Positions 1-12,321 are shown, counted from the first letter of the stretch. The stretch is 64,000 nt of DNA from Arabidopsis thaliana (GCF_000001735.4 NC_003070.9:3472001-3536000); one strand, 5' to 3'. Numbers and translations: made by a program. The notes: generated from the letters alone by a model not told the origin.

Positions 1-526
1 AAAACAGAGTAAAGATAGATCTTTTAGCAAAATCCCATGTCTTTACCGGAACTTTCTTGTCCGAGAACTTCTTCGCCGTGGTTGTCTTCTCAATCTGATG
101 TTTTTTCGTCTTGGCGCTCTTCTTTTCCCGTAACACCTTCATCACTTCTGTAAAATTACAATAACCATCTAAAACCATAAACTCCAATCACACACACGAG
201 GAGAAAAAAAAAGAAAGAAAGCAAAAGGCGAAACCTTGTGAAGTAATGAGCCGGTAAGCGTGACCGAGCACAAGATTCTCCGTTGGCCGGAGAAGCTGGA
301 CACGTGTAAACCTCACAGCCTTCCTCTGCTTCTTATCATCTCCCTTCTCCGTCGCTGGAATATTCTTCTCTTCCTCCTCTGACAAAGGAATGATGAGAGA
401 GACGTAGTGACCAGGATACATAGCCATGACCTCGGTGACGGATACAGAGCTATAGTACCGGTCGATAATCCCGCCGGGATGTTGTAGAACCAGCACTGCC
501 GCATTCACCGCCTGACAATTCCCCAT
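1..526 (-). CDS. PADRE/DUF4228 domain protein, 3' end cut by window edge
   Basis: Coding exons run 526-235 and 147 to beyond base 1, with an intron at 234-148 (GT-AG, phase 1). I chose the ATG at 526 because the protein then begins MGNCQA, the usual start of this plant family; an upstream in-frame Met lies outside that consensus. Gly2 and Cys4 would allow N-myristoylation and palmitoylation (inference). The first exon gives 97 residues with the family pattern around 'HPGGIIDRYY' and 'VMAMYPGHYVSL'; the second is Lys-rich. A TATA-like stretch on the minus strand lies at about 701-708. DUF4228 (PADRE) proteins are small plant proteins, often stress or pathogen responsive, with no known enzyme activity. 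I believe this is At1g10530. The stop codon lies outside the window. Confidence 0.85.
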
Positions 527-2432
527 ATATGCAGTGGGAGAAAAAAACACACTATCTTTTGATGTTACCTAAGAAACGAAAGAAAGAAGAAAAAATGAAA
601 ACAGAGTAGAACTCTGTGAAAAAAGGAGAAAGCGGAAGAGAGGAAAAAGTTTGCCGGCGAGGGTAGGTCCACACACTCTGCTACTCTCACTTTAGCTTTA
701 CTTATAAACATGCGAAAATCCCAATTTTATATTATGATTTTATTTGTTATCACTAGTGTAGAGTTATTTATGATTTTTATTATTGTTTATGTAGATTTGA
801 CTGTGATCAGTGCCATCGGGAATTGAATAGGAATAAGATGGTCAGAATTTAAAAGTCGGTTAGATTGGACAGGTGGCGACGCCGAGACTATGGAAGAAAT
901 GATTAAGATGTGATTGTTTAAAATGGAATAGGTTTGGTATACAGCATGAGGAAAACAAGCACTATCACATACCAAACATTTTGAAATTGCTATCAGTGAT
1001 TTACTTTGTTTTATATTTTACTATTTGGTAAGTTTGAGTTACTTTAGATATTCTAATCTTTTTTGAATTAATTGAAATTAAGCTGAATGATTTTTATGGT
1101 TCAGAATGATTTGTAAGATTTTGTAATTCTTAGTTTTTTGTTTACAAGAGATTATTTTTGTCAACGGGCAAAACAGAACGTTATACTTCAACATTAAACG
1201 TAAATAACGTAATGAAGACTTTTGTTTTCTCTTTTGCAAGATCCAATGCATTTCCACTAAGGATTGTTTGTTTTATATATCATCTACCTAAATTGATGTA
1301 TAATCCACTTCATCCCTAAAAAGAAAACAGAATATATTTACATCAAATGTTTACTTTCCTTTCAGTTTCTCTTGTATATTTTCGCATATCTATGACTTGA
1401 TTAATGAATATTATAACCCCCACTTCATCCATAATTCAGTTTCTATTGAAATCTTTGTATGACATCAAATGTTTACTTCCCTTTCAAGGAATTAGGAATA
1501 TTTCATAGCAGCACTTTAATCATTATCATCAGCGCGTGCATGGAGTTAAATGCGAATGTCTTTAGGCGTGACAGAAGTGAAGCTCAACGAATTATTATGT
1601 AGTAGATGTAGTTAGATTAACCAAGTGTAATTTAGTTTTGCTGGTTAATGTTATATATCTTCCAAAGAGGTTATATTACATAACTTACATAATTAGTTAA
1701 TTACTACATTCCATGAATCACGATTTAAACTTTGTTTTAAAAGGATTTTGGTCTAGAAATCAAAATAATAGAGAGAAACTTCAAATTGTTTATTTGGTTT
1801 ACTCGCAGCGACTAGTTTCACTTTTCAGGTTGATGTAAATGGATAATTTTATTATTTCGTTGATATCTTATTCATTATTAAAATTTCGTGTTTTATTAGT
1901 TATTACTTGTGCATAGCCTATTTTAAGTACTATAATGTTGGGTTAATACTATAGAGAGTAGAGACCGAAACAGTTTATGCGGCAACCAACACGTAAGAAA
2001 TCAAGATTTTAAGATTGTAAATTATGCATGTCCTTTCGTTTTCTGTTAGAGCCAAATATATAGATCGTCAGTTTTTTGATAATGATAAACAACATCGTAA
2101 GTTTAAATAGTACCTTTTCGTTAAACACAAACAAAACATAAGTAGTACAGTAACTAACCATTAATATTTCATCAATGAATATATCTAACAATTTCGAATC
2201 CCAATTATTATTTACTACTGAACTGTGATCACATGCATGAACATGAATCCCAATTTCGAGTCTGAGTGTACTTTGATGCAAATTTTCATGAGAAAAGATT
2301 TCACTGAAAAATTGAATTATTAATATATAATTTTTTTGTTACTTTTTTTGTTACTGGATTTCAAAAATTAGAGAACACAACTAGGCCCAAATCCAACAAA
2401 AGCCCAATAATTAATTAAAATGGAAGTCGCAG
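527..2432. other. Intergenic, no gene recognised
   Basis: The first 150 bases are the probable 5' UTR and core promoter of the minus-strand PADRE gene. The rest is AT-rich DNA with only short open frames that match nothing I know. GGCCCA/AGCCCA motifs occur near 2384-2406, just before the phosphatase relic. Confidence 0.6.
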
Positions 2433-2443
2433 GTCCCACATCG
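2433..2443 (+). promoter_or_regulatory. Match to plant snRNA upstream sequence element (USE)
   Basis: GTCCCACATCG is an exact match to the plant snRNA gene consensus RTCCCACATCG. In true snRNA genes a TATA box follows by roughly 23-24 bp (Pol III) or 33-34 bp (Pol II). No good TATA is present here, only TATTTG near 2482, and I recognise no snRNA body downstream. It may be a relic or chance. Confidence 0.25.
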
Positions 2444-2485
2444 ACTTGAGAAGAAAAGATGACATGACAACAGATGAAGACTATT

Positions 2486-2981
2486 TGACAGGCAGAGACA
2501 ATCTTCTTCTTTTCACTGTGGAATCTTATTCGAACGTTTCTAAAAGAAGCAAACGAGATGTTTGAGATGTATATATACACAATGAACGATAGATGTTACG
2601 CTAGAGAGATGGCTAAGTTGTTAGATCCTAAAGGAAAGTATTTCAGCGATCGAATTATTTCTCGTGATGATCGTACGGTGAGACATAAGAAGAATCTTGA
2701 TGTTTTTGATGGGAAACGAAGAAGCAGAAGCTGTTCTTATTGTCGATGACTCGAAGAATGTTTGGTTAGAGATTGAGAGAAATCACTTCTTTGCTTCAAG
2801 CTGCAAACAGTTTAAGGAAGATTCCAAATCGCTGTCGGAGTTAAAGATGGACGAGAGCGAATTCGATGTATCACTTAGTACTGTTATTAACGTTTTGAAG
2901 CTAACTAATCACATATTTTTTGAAGACACAAGTAGAGATGTGAGATCAGTACTGAAACAAGTGCGGGAAACAGGACACTGA
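2486..2981 (+). pseudogene. Fragment of FCP1/CPL4-like CTD phosphatase, frameshifted
   Basis: Two overlapping plus-strand frames together resemble the middle of the plant FCP1-homology (CPL4-like, HAD superfamily) phosphatases. The first (homology from about 2522) contains 'FLKEANEMFEMYIYTM' and 'AKLLDPKGKYFSDRIISRDD'. The reading then shifts by one base between about 2698 and 2715 into 'AVLIVDDSKNVW', 'HFFASSCKQF' and 'SLSELKMDESE', ending at a stop at 2981. The catalytic DxDxT part normally N-terminal to this segment is missing, and nothing matching a BRCT domain follows. The fragment ends about 40 bases before the NAT8 stop codon on the other strand. It is a relic of a dispersed Arabidopsis family and is unlikely to encode an active enzyme. 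Confidence 0.8.
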
Positions 2982-3023
2982 ATCGATCAAACTCTGTTTC
3001 TTGAAGTTTACAATGCCATTTCA

Positions 3024-5756
3024 TCAGTGAGAAGGAAAGTACTTGCTGAGATTGAGAGGCAAAGAGTAGAACTCTTCGCTTCTGTTATCAGATTGGAACG
3101 ATTTAAATCGCTTCCACCAAACTAGTCCTCGATCTTTCTTTGTCGTCTTGTCCTTTGGAGGCAATGTCGTGTCTAGAAAGAAGGCCAAAATCCCGGAAAC
3201 AAATGCTTTAGATGAGAAAGGAACGTTTATAATGTTGTTGAACTGCAAAAAGAAACAGAACAATTTGAGCATTAGTTTAATTTGACGATATCAAAAGACG
3301 TGGTTTTAGTGTTTTACCCATGTTGCGGATGTCCGAACGGGTCCATAGGTTTCCAAAGTTGTGTACTGGTAAAAGTATTGAGGTATGGATAAGCCCATGA
3401 AGATGGAGAATCCAAGAATGAACTTAGTTCTGAAACTGTTCAGATTGCAGAACTGGATTAGACTTAGACCACCAGCACCTGCAATGTTTTCAGTTTTTTG
3501 AGCAAAGAGATGTGTTCCTTGCGGTTCCAAAAACAAAAAACAGAACAACTCTGTTTCAGTAGTTTCAAGAATTGTACCAACGTATGAGAAGAACAAACAG
3601 TAAAGAGCTGCGACGATAGGAGCTGGAATCGAAGCAAAGATAGCCCCAAATTTACCTGGAAATGATTGCAAATCAATTGTGTTTATCTATGTAACAGCTT
3701 CAGAGTTGTATGTTCAGTAATAGCTGAGAGAAATACCAAGAATGGAGAAGAAGATCATGAATCCAGCTGCTACTTGAATTACACGTCTACTACCAACGCG
3801 TGTTACAGCCAACAAGCCGGCATTCTCTCTACAAAGGATCATCAAGAAACGGTTTCAACATCTGACAAAGATTGTTGTTCATTTCGAATAAGAGAATCTT
3901 TTCTGCTTTTGTTGGAGATTAGAGATGAAACTGTCTTTACACAGACACGGATGTTGCATTTCCTGCTCCAAATAATCCACAGAGAAGAATTCCAAATCCC
4001 TTAAAAACAGAGAACCTCATTAGCAATGACAGTTTGGATGATGCCATAGAGAAATATTTGAGTCTTTTTTGTGTGTTTACCTGCCAACCGATTCCACGAC
4101 TAAGCACAGAAGGTGGGATTGGTGTTGCACTTGCATATCTCGATACAGCAATGTATGTCCCTGTAGACTGTTCCATTGATCACACAAGAAGAATCAATCA
4201 CATGCACATCTGTCTCAAGTTGTACTAAAAAAGGCGAGGAGAAATTTAGAGTTAGACCTCGACAAGAGAAACGAAAGAAGCAGCCATCATAGCAAAAATA
4301 TCCCCTGCATTGAAAGTTGGAGCTCCTCCCCATTGAATAGGGTGAGGCACTCTAATCCTGCATGCGTAGCATTTAAAAACATGTCTAGATAAACTAAAGG
4401 ATACGAGTTTTATGATCTATTACCATGGAGAAGCGCTAATGATGCCAGCACGGTCGGTTCTGCAACTGATTTGAGTATTGATTTCTGTGTTACTATAAGC
4501 CCCACCAATGGTTAGAATGTATGCATAAAGCCACACAATCACCACTGAGAATATCACAGCAAATCGGTGGAAGAAGTTAGAACATGTTTCTCCTTGCATC
4601 AGATGAGGAATGTACTGCACACATCAACAAAATGGTTTGGTTATACAACACAGAAATGAGCTTTGTTTTTAGATTATGGGAAGATACTTACCTGTGAGAA
4701 TATGACAAGAAGTATGATCTCAGGCAGTCCAATCTCAATGCATTTTGCTAGCTGTAATATGCGGAACACAAACTCAGGAGCTGAAAGTAAAAACTATCCG
4801 AGAATGATATGTATGCATACCATAGGGAATCCTTGTTCATAGAGTCCAAAGCCAGAAAAGGCTACAAGAGGAACTGCAGATAAGGGACTCAAAAACCTAA
4901 ACAAGAGAAAGAAAAACTACAATTTAGACCTGAAAACACCATCATCAAGAAACAGAGGAAACTCACTACATGTATGTATTTCTAACCTAGTAACATTGCG
5001 CCAAAGGCCACTGAAACCAACAAGGATATGAAGAAATGAGGCAATAATAAGAGCACCTTGGATTCCACGCATGATCTGTTCAAATCTCTGCATTTTCTCA
5101 TCAAGGAAAAAAAGCACACACACTCAATTAGTAACCAGACTTGCACAAAACACAGAGAAAATGTGATTCTTGATTTCCTTCACCGACCTTTTGAGGATCC
5201 ATAATGTCATTGTAACGAGCAGCTAAGACGATTGACATTGTAGTTGGCACATAAGAGTAAGAAGCTCCAATGACAGCAGGAAGACGAGTCCCAAAGAAGC
5301 TTTGAAATAACGTGTTGATTCCAGACACAAAGAGCAACGTCTGAATCAACTTTACCTTATCTTCCTGCATTTGAGACAAAAGACAAGAATTTTTATAAGA
5401 CCAGAGAGTCTTATGTTCTTGTAACAAATTTCAGCAAAAGACTTACGTTTCTTGCATCAATCTTTGAAACTAACATTGTTGGAATGAGAACAGTTGTTCC
5501 AAGCATCACTAAGTAGTGTTGAAACCCCAGAAGTATTGTCTCCGCTGATCCGAACAAGAGGTTAGTTTAGAAAAAATCTTTAGTCGTTTTCACAAATTTT
5601 GATAATGATTAGGGAAAAATGTGAGAAGAACTTACGCCAAGGAGGAGGACTTGTGAGGCAGTAAGTGATACCGTAAAGTTGATCCTTCACCGGATGAGGC
5701 TGAAGATCTTCCTGTTTCTGCGGTGGCTTTGCATTTTCTACGCCATCACCTGCCAT
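3024..5756 (-). CDS. NAT8: Nucleobase-ascorbate transporter 8
   Basis: Fourteen coding exons: 5756-5636, 5544-5447, 5364-5188, 5087-4987, 4896-4821, 4751-4692, 4614-4424, 4357-4258, 4167-4081, 3999-3941, 3828-3737, 3655-3578, 3478-3318, 3242-3024. Every junction keeps frame with GT-AG ends, giving 539 residues. The protein is a multi-pass membrane carrier of the NAT/NCS2 family (purine, pyrimidine or ascorbate permeases). Visible family features are 'QHYLVMLGTTVLIPT' in the first membrane segment, the NAT signature ENxGxxxxTR as 'ENAGLLAVTRVGSR' (split by the exon 10/11 junction), and the conserved C-terminal tail 'SEEFYSLPLNLSKYFP'. The start MAGDG is followed by a hydrophilic N-terminus rich in Pro and Gln, typical of the plant clade. 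Substrate specificity cannot be read from sequence. The paralogue number NAT8 (At1g10540) is from memory. Confidence 0.95.
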
Positions 5757-7256
5757 TTTTTCTTATCCTTCTTCTTCCAGTGAAACCCAAAAAATCAAGA
5801 AAATAGCTTAAAAATGGAAGCTCAGAAAAAAAAATGGTGGAAGCTTTTTTGTGTGGATCTTCAACAAAACCACAAAAGAGAGGTGAAAATCAAAATAGTA
5901 GGAAAAAAGTTTAGAAAATTTGGAAACTGGAAAGCTTCAGAAAACTGAAAGTGATAGTAGAAGATGACAATGATAGAGGAAAAAACCAAAAAAGAAAAAG
6001 AAAAAAGAGTGTTGGCAGAGAATAAATGTAAGGAACGTTTTATGGAAAAAGAAAGAGTTTTGTAAGTTTACGTTACGACTTTGAGAAGAAAGAATCCTAC
6101 TTGAGGAAACAAAAAAGAGGCCAATGACAAAACCAAATTAAAGCTTTGCATTGAATTTGTGGAAGAGCGTGAGACTAGTAGTTTAAGTTATTTAATGGTG
6201 TAATCAAGTAAAATAACTACCAGTCAACTAAATGATTCTATGAAAACAAAAAAAGAAAAAGATTATTGACTGCAAAAGTAGAAATGTAGTAAATAAGTGC
6301 AAAAAGTTTTCGTAAATAAGTTTCTCAACTTTCGTATCATTTATGAATAAGTTCAAAAGGTAAAACCAAGTTAGATAAGTCTTCACACTATTTCTCTTAC
6401 TTCACGTTTCTGTCAAAAATGCTTAAAATAACAATGAGTCAAGTAGATTCTGCCGAGTGATTGGGCACCTATATCGAATTAGCGGTAACATTATTTATTT
6501 ATTTCTGGAATTAGCCCATTTCATGGGATGATTTTTTAAAACATTAGATTTCTTTCTTTTTCCCTGGTGTTTTTCTTCGATACTGATTGGGCACCTTATT
6601 ATCGAATTAGCGGTACATTAGCAATATAAGCATTTTTCTTGTGGATACAAATAAAATGGTTAAGAGTAAAATATATGAGATCCCATGGTCTGATCTGATC
6701 CCAATTCTCATTTGGTTATTTCATATTTGGGTATTATTCTATTGGGCTTTTATTAATAAATATGATATGTATTGTCGTATTGGGTCTTTCCCAGAAAAAG
6801 CTGCCCGGGCTGGGCCTGTACTTTTTATTTTCGTAAATTTAATTGCAAGCCCTTTTAACAATAATAATTGAAAAATTCAATGTTGTTACCCTAACTTATA
6901 TCCAAACTTGGACAAGTGTTTTAATCATTTTGTAAGAAAAACTTTTTTTTTTTTTTGAATGAAAAACTTTACTTTATCAATGCTCTCTTTCATATGATTT
7001 ATATGATTTTCACGACTCATTTATCACGAAAATCTGATGGACAGTCAACTTTATTATATATAACATAGGTGTAAGAAAATATTAGAACAACTGTAGAGCA
7101 AAATACTGTAAGAAGAAGAAAAATTGAAAATTTGAAACATTACTTCTTTTTTTTTTTGGCGAAGTTTGAAACATACTTTAAACCTCTAATATCCTACGTA
7201 AAATTATATCATAAAACAATAGAAAGTAACAATGTGTGTTTTAACAAAAAAAAAAA
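5757..7256. other. Intergenic between NAT8 and XTH33
   Basis: 5757 to about 6050 is A-rich and probably the NAT8 5' UTR and promoter. The remainder is AT-rich and holds a 37-bp direct repeat (separate entry). A 76-codon frame at 6641-6871 with one hydrophobic stretch matches no family I know. The part next to 7256 is the XTH33 3' UTR. Confidence 0.5.
6458..6620. repeat. Imperfect 37-bp direct repeat, 126-bp spacing
   Basis: Copies at 6458-6494 and 6584-6620 share TGATTGGGCACCT, then ATCGAATTAGCGGTA, then CATTA, differing by small indels. The 89 bases between them show no coding signal. Possibly a footprint of an excised or decayed element. Confidence 0.7.
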
Positions 7257-8957
7257 TCAGTTGCACTCAGCAGGCATGACTTTGTATCTTGGCTTATCAC
7301 TGCAATAAGAATAGAACATCAGCTTTCTCCTAGCCCAATCCATGGCATTGATCTGATTCTTCGACAACGTGGCAAAATCCTGACCATCAACAGGGTCCAG
7401 ACTCGAAATCGACCCGCCCGACTTGGTACATGGCCCGGACCCGGTAGAGGAGCCGTTGTTAACGGAACAGCCACTTAACTCCACGTCAGCAACGGAAACC
7501 ACGAAAGGGGCGTACTTGTAGTTGACGGGGTACTTACCACCTTTAGTGGCCCACTCTGAACCGTCCCAAACGGTGACGTATAGAGACATCGGTTTAGACG
7601 GGTACGCGCTTGTGAAGGCTCCCCGGTTTGGAAACTGCCTAACCGGAATGTTGTCTACCAAAAATCTGTAAATCCAATAATTGAAAAAGCATTTTAAAAT
7701 CCTGAATAACGATCACAGTTAGTATTTAAAAGAAATATTGAGTTTCTTTATGTCCAATTGTTTAACTAAAATATTTATTAAGTACTGAAAGTCTAAAACC
7801 AATCCCTAAATATATTGTATTAATCTAAGAATATCAACTTGTATCTTTGTTTTTGTTTGTCAACATGCATTAGGTGGACTTTATTAGTTTGTAACTTTAG
7901 TAGATGACAAATGCTCATTATGATGATTAATCTATTGTTATATTTCAAATTCAAAAAATTATACAGAAAAAGTCATTCTAGTTATCTATATGAAGCATTG
8001 CCTTTAGGATTCATGAACTTATATCTAATGTTTTTGTTTGTTTTGACTTTTCTTGGCCCATAACTTTTCCTTTTCCTTAAATTGAATGGATAATAAATGA
8101 TACTAATTCGTAAGAAAAATAAGAAGAAGATGATAATAGTCAAGAGTGTGACTTACACAGTATGGTGGGAGTTCCAAATGAGGGTATAGTCGTGAAAGGC
8201 TTGCGTTGGATCGAACCAAAAATAAAACTTCTCTTCTCTTCCCGTTCTAGTACTTCCATTTGCATATACATTCGTCTGGATCGTCCAATCATCTCTCCTA
8301 CTTCTACCCAACAATTCTATGTCTATCTCGTCGTGGCTTTTCGGATAAGTCTCTGCGTTTGATAACTGCATATCGAAATTATTATGCATTAGTATATCTT
8401 CAAAATAACTCCTATATTCATTACTAAGCTATATGTCTAGAGAATATTGAGGTTTGGATTCAGGAGATTATGAAACATATTATACGTACATAGAAAGCAA
8501 CCACAACACCAGAGGCAAATCCAGCGGGAAGCTTGAGTCTTGCACTGAAGAAACCATAGTGATACTTGTTCTTTGACACCAACCCAGCTCCTGCAAATAT
8601 GTCGATATTATATATAAATATTCACATACATATATATAAGTTTTGTGGATAATATACAGAAAGAAACTCTGGCTTGATCATTAAAAAAATGAACAACCGA
8701 GGAAACAATATGTTCAAAACAGAACAGTGTAGATTTTTATTACCGGAGGATTTGTCGAGAGTGAGCTTAGCGAGGGAGCCATTGACCTGAATATTGTGAG
8801 CTCCGAAACGTCTGGAGAAGCCATTTTCAATGGCGATCTTACTGAATTGATCTGTGAGGCGTGTCACGTTTGGTGTTGTGAATTTCCTGCTGTGTGAAGA
8901 AACCAAAGACAACGAACAGAGACAAAACACAACTGCTGTTTCCCACATAATCTTCAT
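7257..8957 (-). CDS. XTH33: Xyloglucan endotransglucosylase/hydrolase 33
   Basis: Four exons: 8957-8744, 8590-8490, 8365-8157, 7665-7257; 310 residues. XTHs (GH16) cut and rejoin xyloglucan chains in the cell wall. A hydrophobic N-terminus (about residues 5-21) acts as signal peptide or membrane anchor. The active-site motif is [10 protein letters not shown] (residues 116-125), with Glu118 as nucleophile and Glu122 as acid/base by family analogy; Leu123 replaces the commoner Phe. The N-glycosylation site that usually follows the motif is absent: 'RSRRDDW' stands in its place. The C-terminal XET_C region carries the expected cysteines, ending '[14 protein letters not shown]'. XTH33 has been reported as plasma-membrane associated, from memory. 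The start MKIMW has a second ATG three codons on; I use the first. A TATA box sits upstream. Confidence 0.95.
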
Positions 8958-10907
8958 GTTGTGTTTTATACTTCTGATTACTGATTAGTGTGTGTATATT
9001 AAATATGTGTCAGTGGTGTATATATAGAGGTAGAGGTTGGGTGGGACAGGTTGGGAGGGGTAAATTAGGTACTTTACAAAATGAGTTGTAGACAAGCTGG
9101 CTCTTTACCTCTGCTCTGATTGATCTTCGTTAGAAAAGAGTCCACCATCATGGATTTATTTTGTCTTGTTTACTAAAGAATGTTCGTAAATAAATGTCTT
9201 AATCTATTTAAAATGTTAAAAAAGGAATTCATGTGACTGACGTTGGCTCCGTTCAAGAATTCCCAAGTGATTAGTTTGTTTCTAAATTTTCGAATTATCA
9301 TAATCACCATTGGCGTTCAGAATCAAATCAAATTTCAGAAAAATTCTTATTATAGGATCATAATGACAAAAAGAAAACATTAAATTAATGTTGCAGCAGC
9401 ACATGTAAGACTAACACACATTTTCTTTCAGGTTTAAGACATTTCGAGACATTTGCATGTGGGCAATTCTGTTTCCCCTTTCATTGGATTAGAATGCAGT
9501 AGTTATGCTTGATTTGATATAATTAAATTAAGTATTTGCTTGATTACTTAAATTTATAAGATTAAACCTTACTACTATATACCCACACACACACAGACGC
9601 ACACATTAACGTGTACAAATGACTTGAAGATGAAGTGGGCGTGGTAATGCTATACCATGCTTTGACTTCTCTTTCATCTTTTGCCATTTTTGGGTTTATC
9701 TCTTTTTCTAATAATAATAGTTTTTGATATTTTTGATACACTTTTTTTTTGTCTTTCTTATTAATTGCATCAGAACATCTTCCCACACCGAATATATTTT
9801 TGGAATTATTTGTTGATAAAGAGTATTCAAAACTTTATGGAATTTGAAAACTAGTACATTATTTTATTTCCAGTTTTGACATATGTAATTTTCTTATGAA
9901 AACTCTATATTTGAAATAACTGAATGTTTAAGTTAAATGTAACAGTAAAGCTTTTTGTTGACAAAATGTTTAAAATACTTATTATTTTGTATAGTAAACT
10001 AATAAAGAAAAGGAAAAAGGACAAAAAGAGTTTATGATGTAAACATGAACAAGTTGACATGCAATTCAGTATACAGCAACACTCAGGCTGGCAATTTACA
10101 GATTGTTCATATCAAACCTTAACCAACCAATCAAATCGGCATTTTTCAGCTTTCATATATATAATTGATAGTTATGTCTTATTATTTTCTGTTTTATTCT
10201 TGATTTTATTCTTATCATCATTGTTATTTAAGTATAATTTAAATTCGGCGCAACATCACGTATCCTCTCACCTTGATCATGTCACCCTAACAAACTTCAA
10301 AACACACAACCGTACGTTTATATATACGTTTATAAAGATTACGAGATCTATAGTATTATTTGGAATCGATTACTTAGATTTTCTTAACTTAATAGGGCCG
10401 GGATGTGTTGGCGAATAGTAATCTTACTGTTACTTATATCTGATGTCCTTAAAAATTTATCAATATGCAAACATAGTGTAGGAGTTCAATAGGTAACTAA
10501 TATGACGCTGCACATATCTTTGTAATACGTCTGAACTTCTTAATTGTCACACAAACAAACAAAAAAAAGTAGGTGTAGGTAATGTTGTTTTTAATGTGTA
10601 AACGATCAGAGTTTTAACTTTGGTTTTGTTGGACGGTTTGTGCTTTGGTTCATGATGGTAGATGCGAGACCTAGGGTCCTGGTAAAGGACGACCAATCGA
10701 AAATTTTGTGTTTAGATGAAATCGTTTTTAAATCGACAAAGTTGGTTTGCCTCCATGAGAAAACGATTCTCTGGGCTTATGGGCTAATGAGGATGGGCCA
10801 AGCGTATGTGATGGGCGGAGAGAATGATAAGCTCAGACAAAGAGAGTGTTGTCTAAACATTTTACTGTATGCTTTCTTTCAGAAGTCTAAATAGTAAATA
10901 ACTATAA
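8958..10907. other. Intergenic, XTH33 promoter side
   Basis: The first ~100 bases are the XTH33 5' UTR and core promoter. Beyond them the sequence is AT-rich. Open frames at 10059-10418 and 10640-10894 resemble no family I know, and I do not call them genes. Confidence 0.5.
9019..9026 (-). promoter_or_regulatory. TATA box of XTH33
   Basis: TATATATA lies 62 bp upstream of the XTH33 start codon, flanked by CT-rich DNA on the gene strand. This implies a short 5' UTR of about 30 bases. Confidence 0.6.
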
Positions 10908-11035
10908 CATGGAGACGAGCTCGGGTTGCACGTGCATGCTCACGGTCACAAGCACGGGATTGTTGGTGTGTTCGGAATTCCAAAGTTCAGCTTCACCGGT
11001 GACCGGACTCGAGTTGTTGCTCAGATAAGTAATTT
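10908..11035 (+). pseudogene. Probable ZIP metal-transporter exon remnant
   Basis: The plus frame from 10908 reads '[15 protein letters not shown]' and then '[10 protein letters not shown]', without an ATG. Plant ZIP/IRT zinc-iron transporters have a His-rich cytosolic loop followed by an R-x-R-V-V-[AS]-Q segment that leads into the next membrane helix, so this looks like the 3' end of one ZIP exon. After the Gln codon the bases are ATAAGT where a donor GTAAGT would be expected. No downstream ZIP exon was found, and a stop closes the frame upstream at 10905. The match is short, so confidence is moderate. Confidence 0.5.
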
Positions 11036-12321
11036 TAACAAACCTTTATTTTTTCTTTTCCGATACAAACCTTTTTCACAAAAGAAAAAGGGTTTTCAAT
11101 GGAATAGGGTAAAAGCTCAGATTGGATCAATTACCATCATTTCATTTCTTTCTGATCATTCTCTCCAAGTTTCGGTTTTGTATTTACCAAAAACAAGCTG
11201 CATCTTGAGTGTTGCCGTGTTGGTGTATTGAATCTGATACTTTACCATTCTTCTCCAGAAAGTACAACACCGTTTCTAGTACTGGCGCGCTAGCTATAAC
11301 TGGTCCATTTCATCATCTTCTTCAGGCAGGAGAAACTAGCACGAAACTATGATATTCCCATGCATGATTCCAAGTAAATGCTCAAATGTGAAAAAAAAAT
11401 ATGAAAGCGAGCTTATATCAAACCGTTGACTTTGCCTCTGAATAATTGGTTCTTGCAATTGTTAAAATATGGTCCATTAATAACGCAACCGGCCATTGTT
11501 CCCGAATATTATAACAACTTCTTCTCACGATTGACTATCCTAAATTGATGAGTTAAAGAGTACCTGGAAATATCCTTCTTTAAAGCATATCAGGTAACAA
11601 ACCTAATAAGATTCCAAAAAAATATATTATATTTTCGCAATACTCCACCAAAAATGAAGGTGAAGAGGCTTCCAGTGACCACCACATATCGGCATGGCTT
11701 CGAGTTTGACCAGAGGTTTTGGATAATGCCAAAAATAATGATTAATGGTTATCTTTGCACAAGGACTACGAACAAAGATTGTCTTCTAGTCTTCTACAAT
11801 TCAAACAAGGGCAGAAAAATCGTTTCTCATGTGTTTTATTATATAAATCTCCATGGTGAATGACCCACCCATTCAGCATCAACGCCAAGGTCTAGCTATT
11901 GTATGTGCCCATTCTAAACAGATTTCTAAAATTATCACGTAAAATCCTACAATTGTGTGAAATGATGATTAATTATAAGCACACAAAAAAATATATATTC
12001 AAAGGACATAATAATTCGATTGAATAACATAAGCGAAAAAGTAATCATGTATTTTTTTCGTAGATTATTTGTGGAAGCCGGAAGGCTATATATATGACTA
12101 AAACAACCATATTCATCTAAAGTGTAAACCCTTTCCATTTCCAAAAATTTAAAAGCTATACAATTAGATAACATAGTTTCGGTTTCTGTAAATCATGAAA
12201 TTAATCACTTCTACCGTTCTACCGAAAAACATAAAAGAATCTATGAAACAATCGAATAAATAAAAAAATTTGAAGGAGGAAATATCCTATCCAAAGTCCT
12301 CACACATGGGTCGTACCAAAT
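11036..12321. other. Intergenic upstream of PUB18
   Basis: AT-rich DNA with no recognised gene. A 69-codon ATG frame at 11654-11863 has mixed composition but no family resemblance. The last part is the distal PUB18 promoter. Confidence 0.5.

Noticed and set aside
6641..6871. 76-codon plus frame with a hydrophobic segment
   Set aside because: Isolated, AT-driven composition, no family likeness and no splice context.
10640..10894. 84-codon plus frame beside the ZIP remnant
   Set aside because: I tried to fit it to ZIP transporters and could not; it matches nothing recognisable.
11654..11863. 69-codon ATG frame upstream of PUB18
   Set aside because: No domain or family likeness; short open frames are expected at this density.
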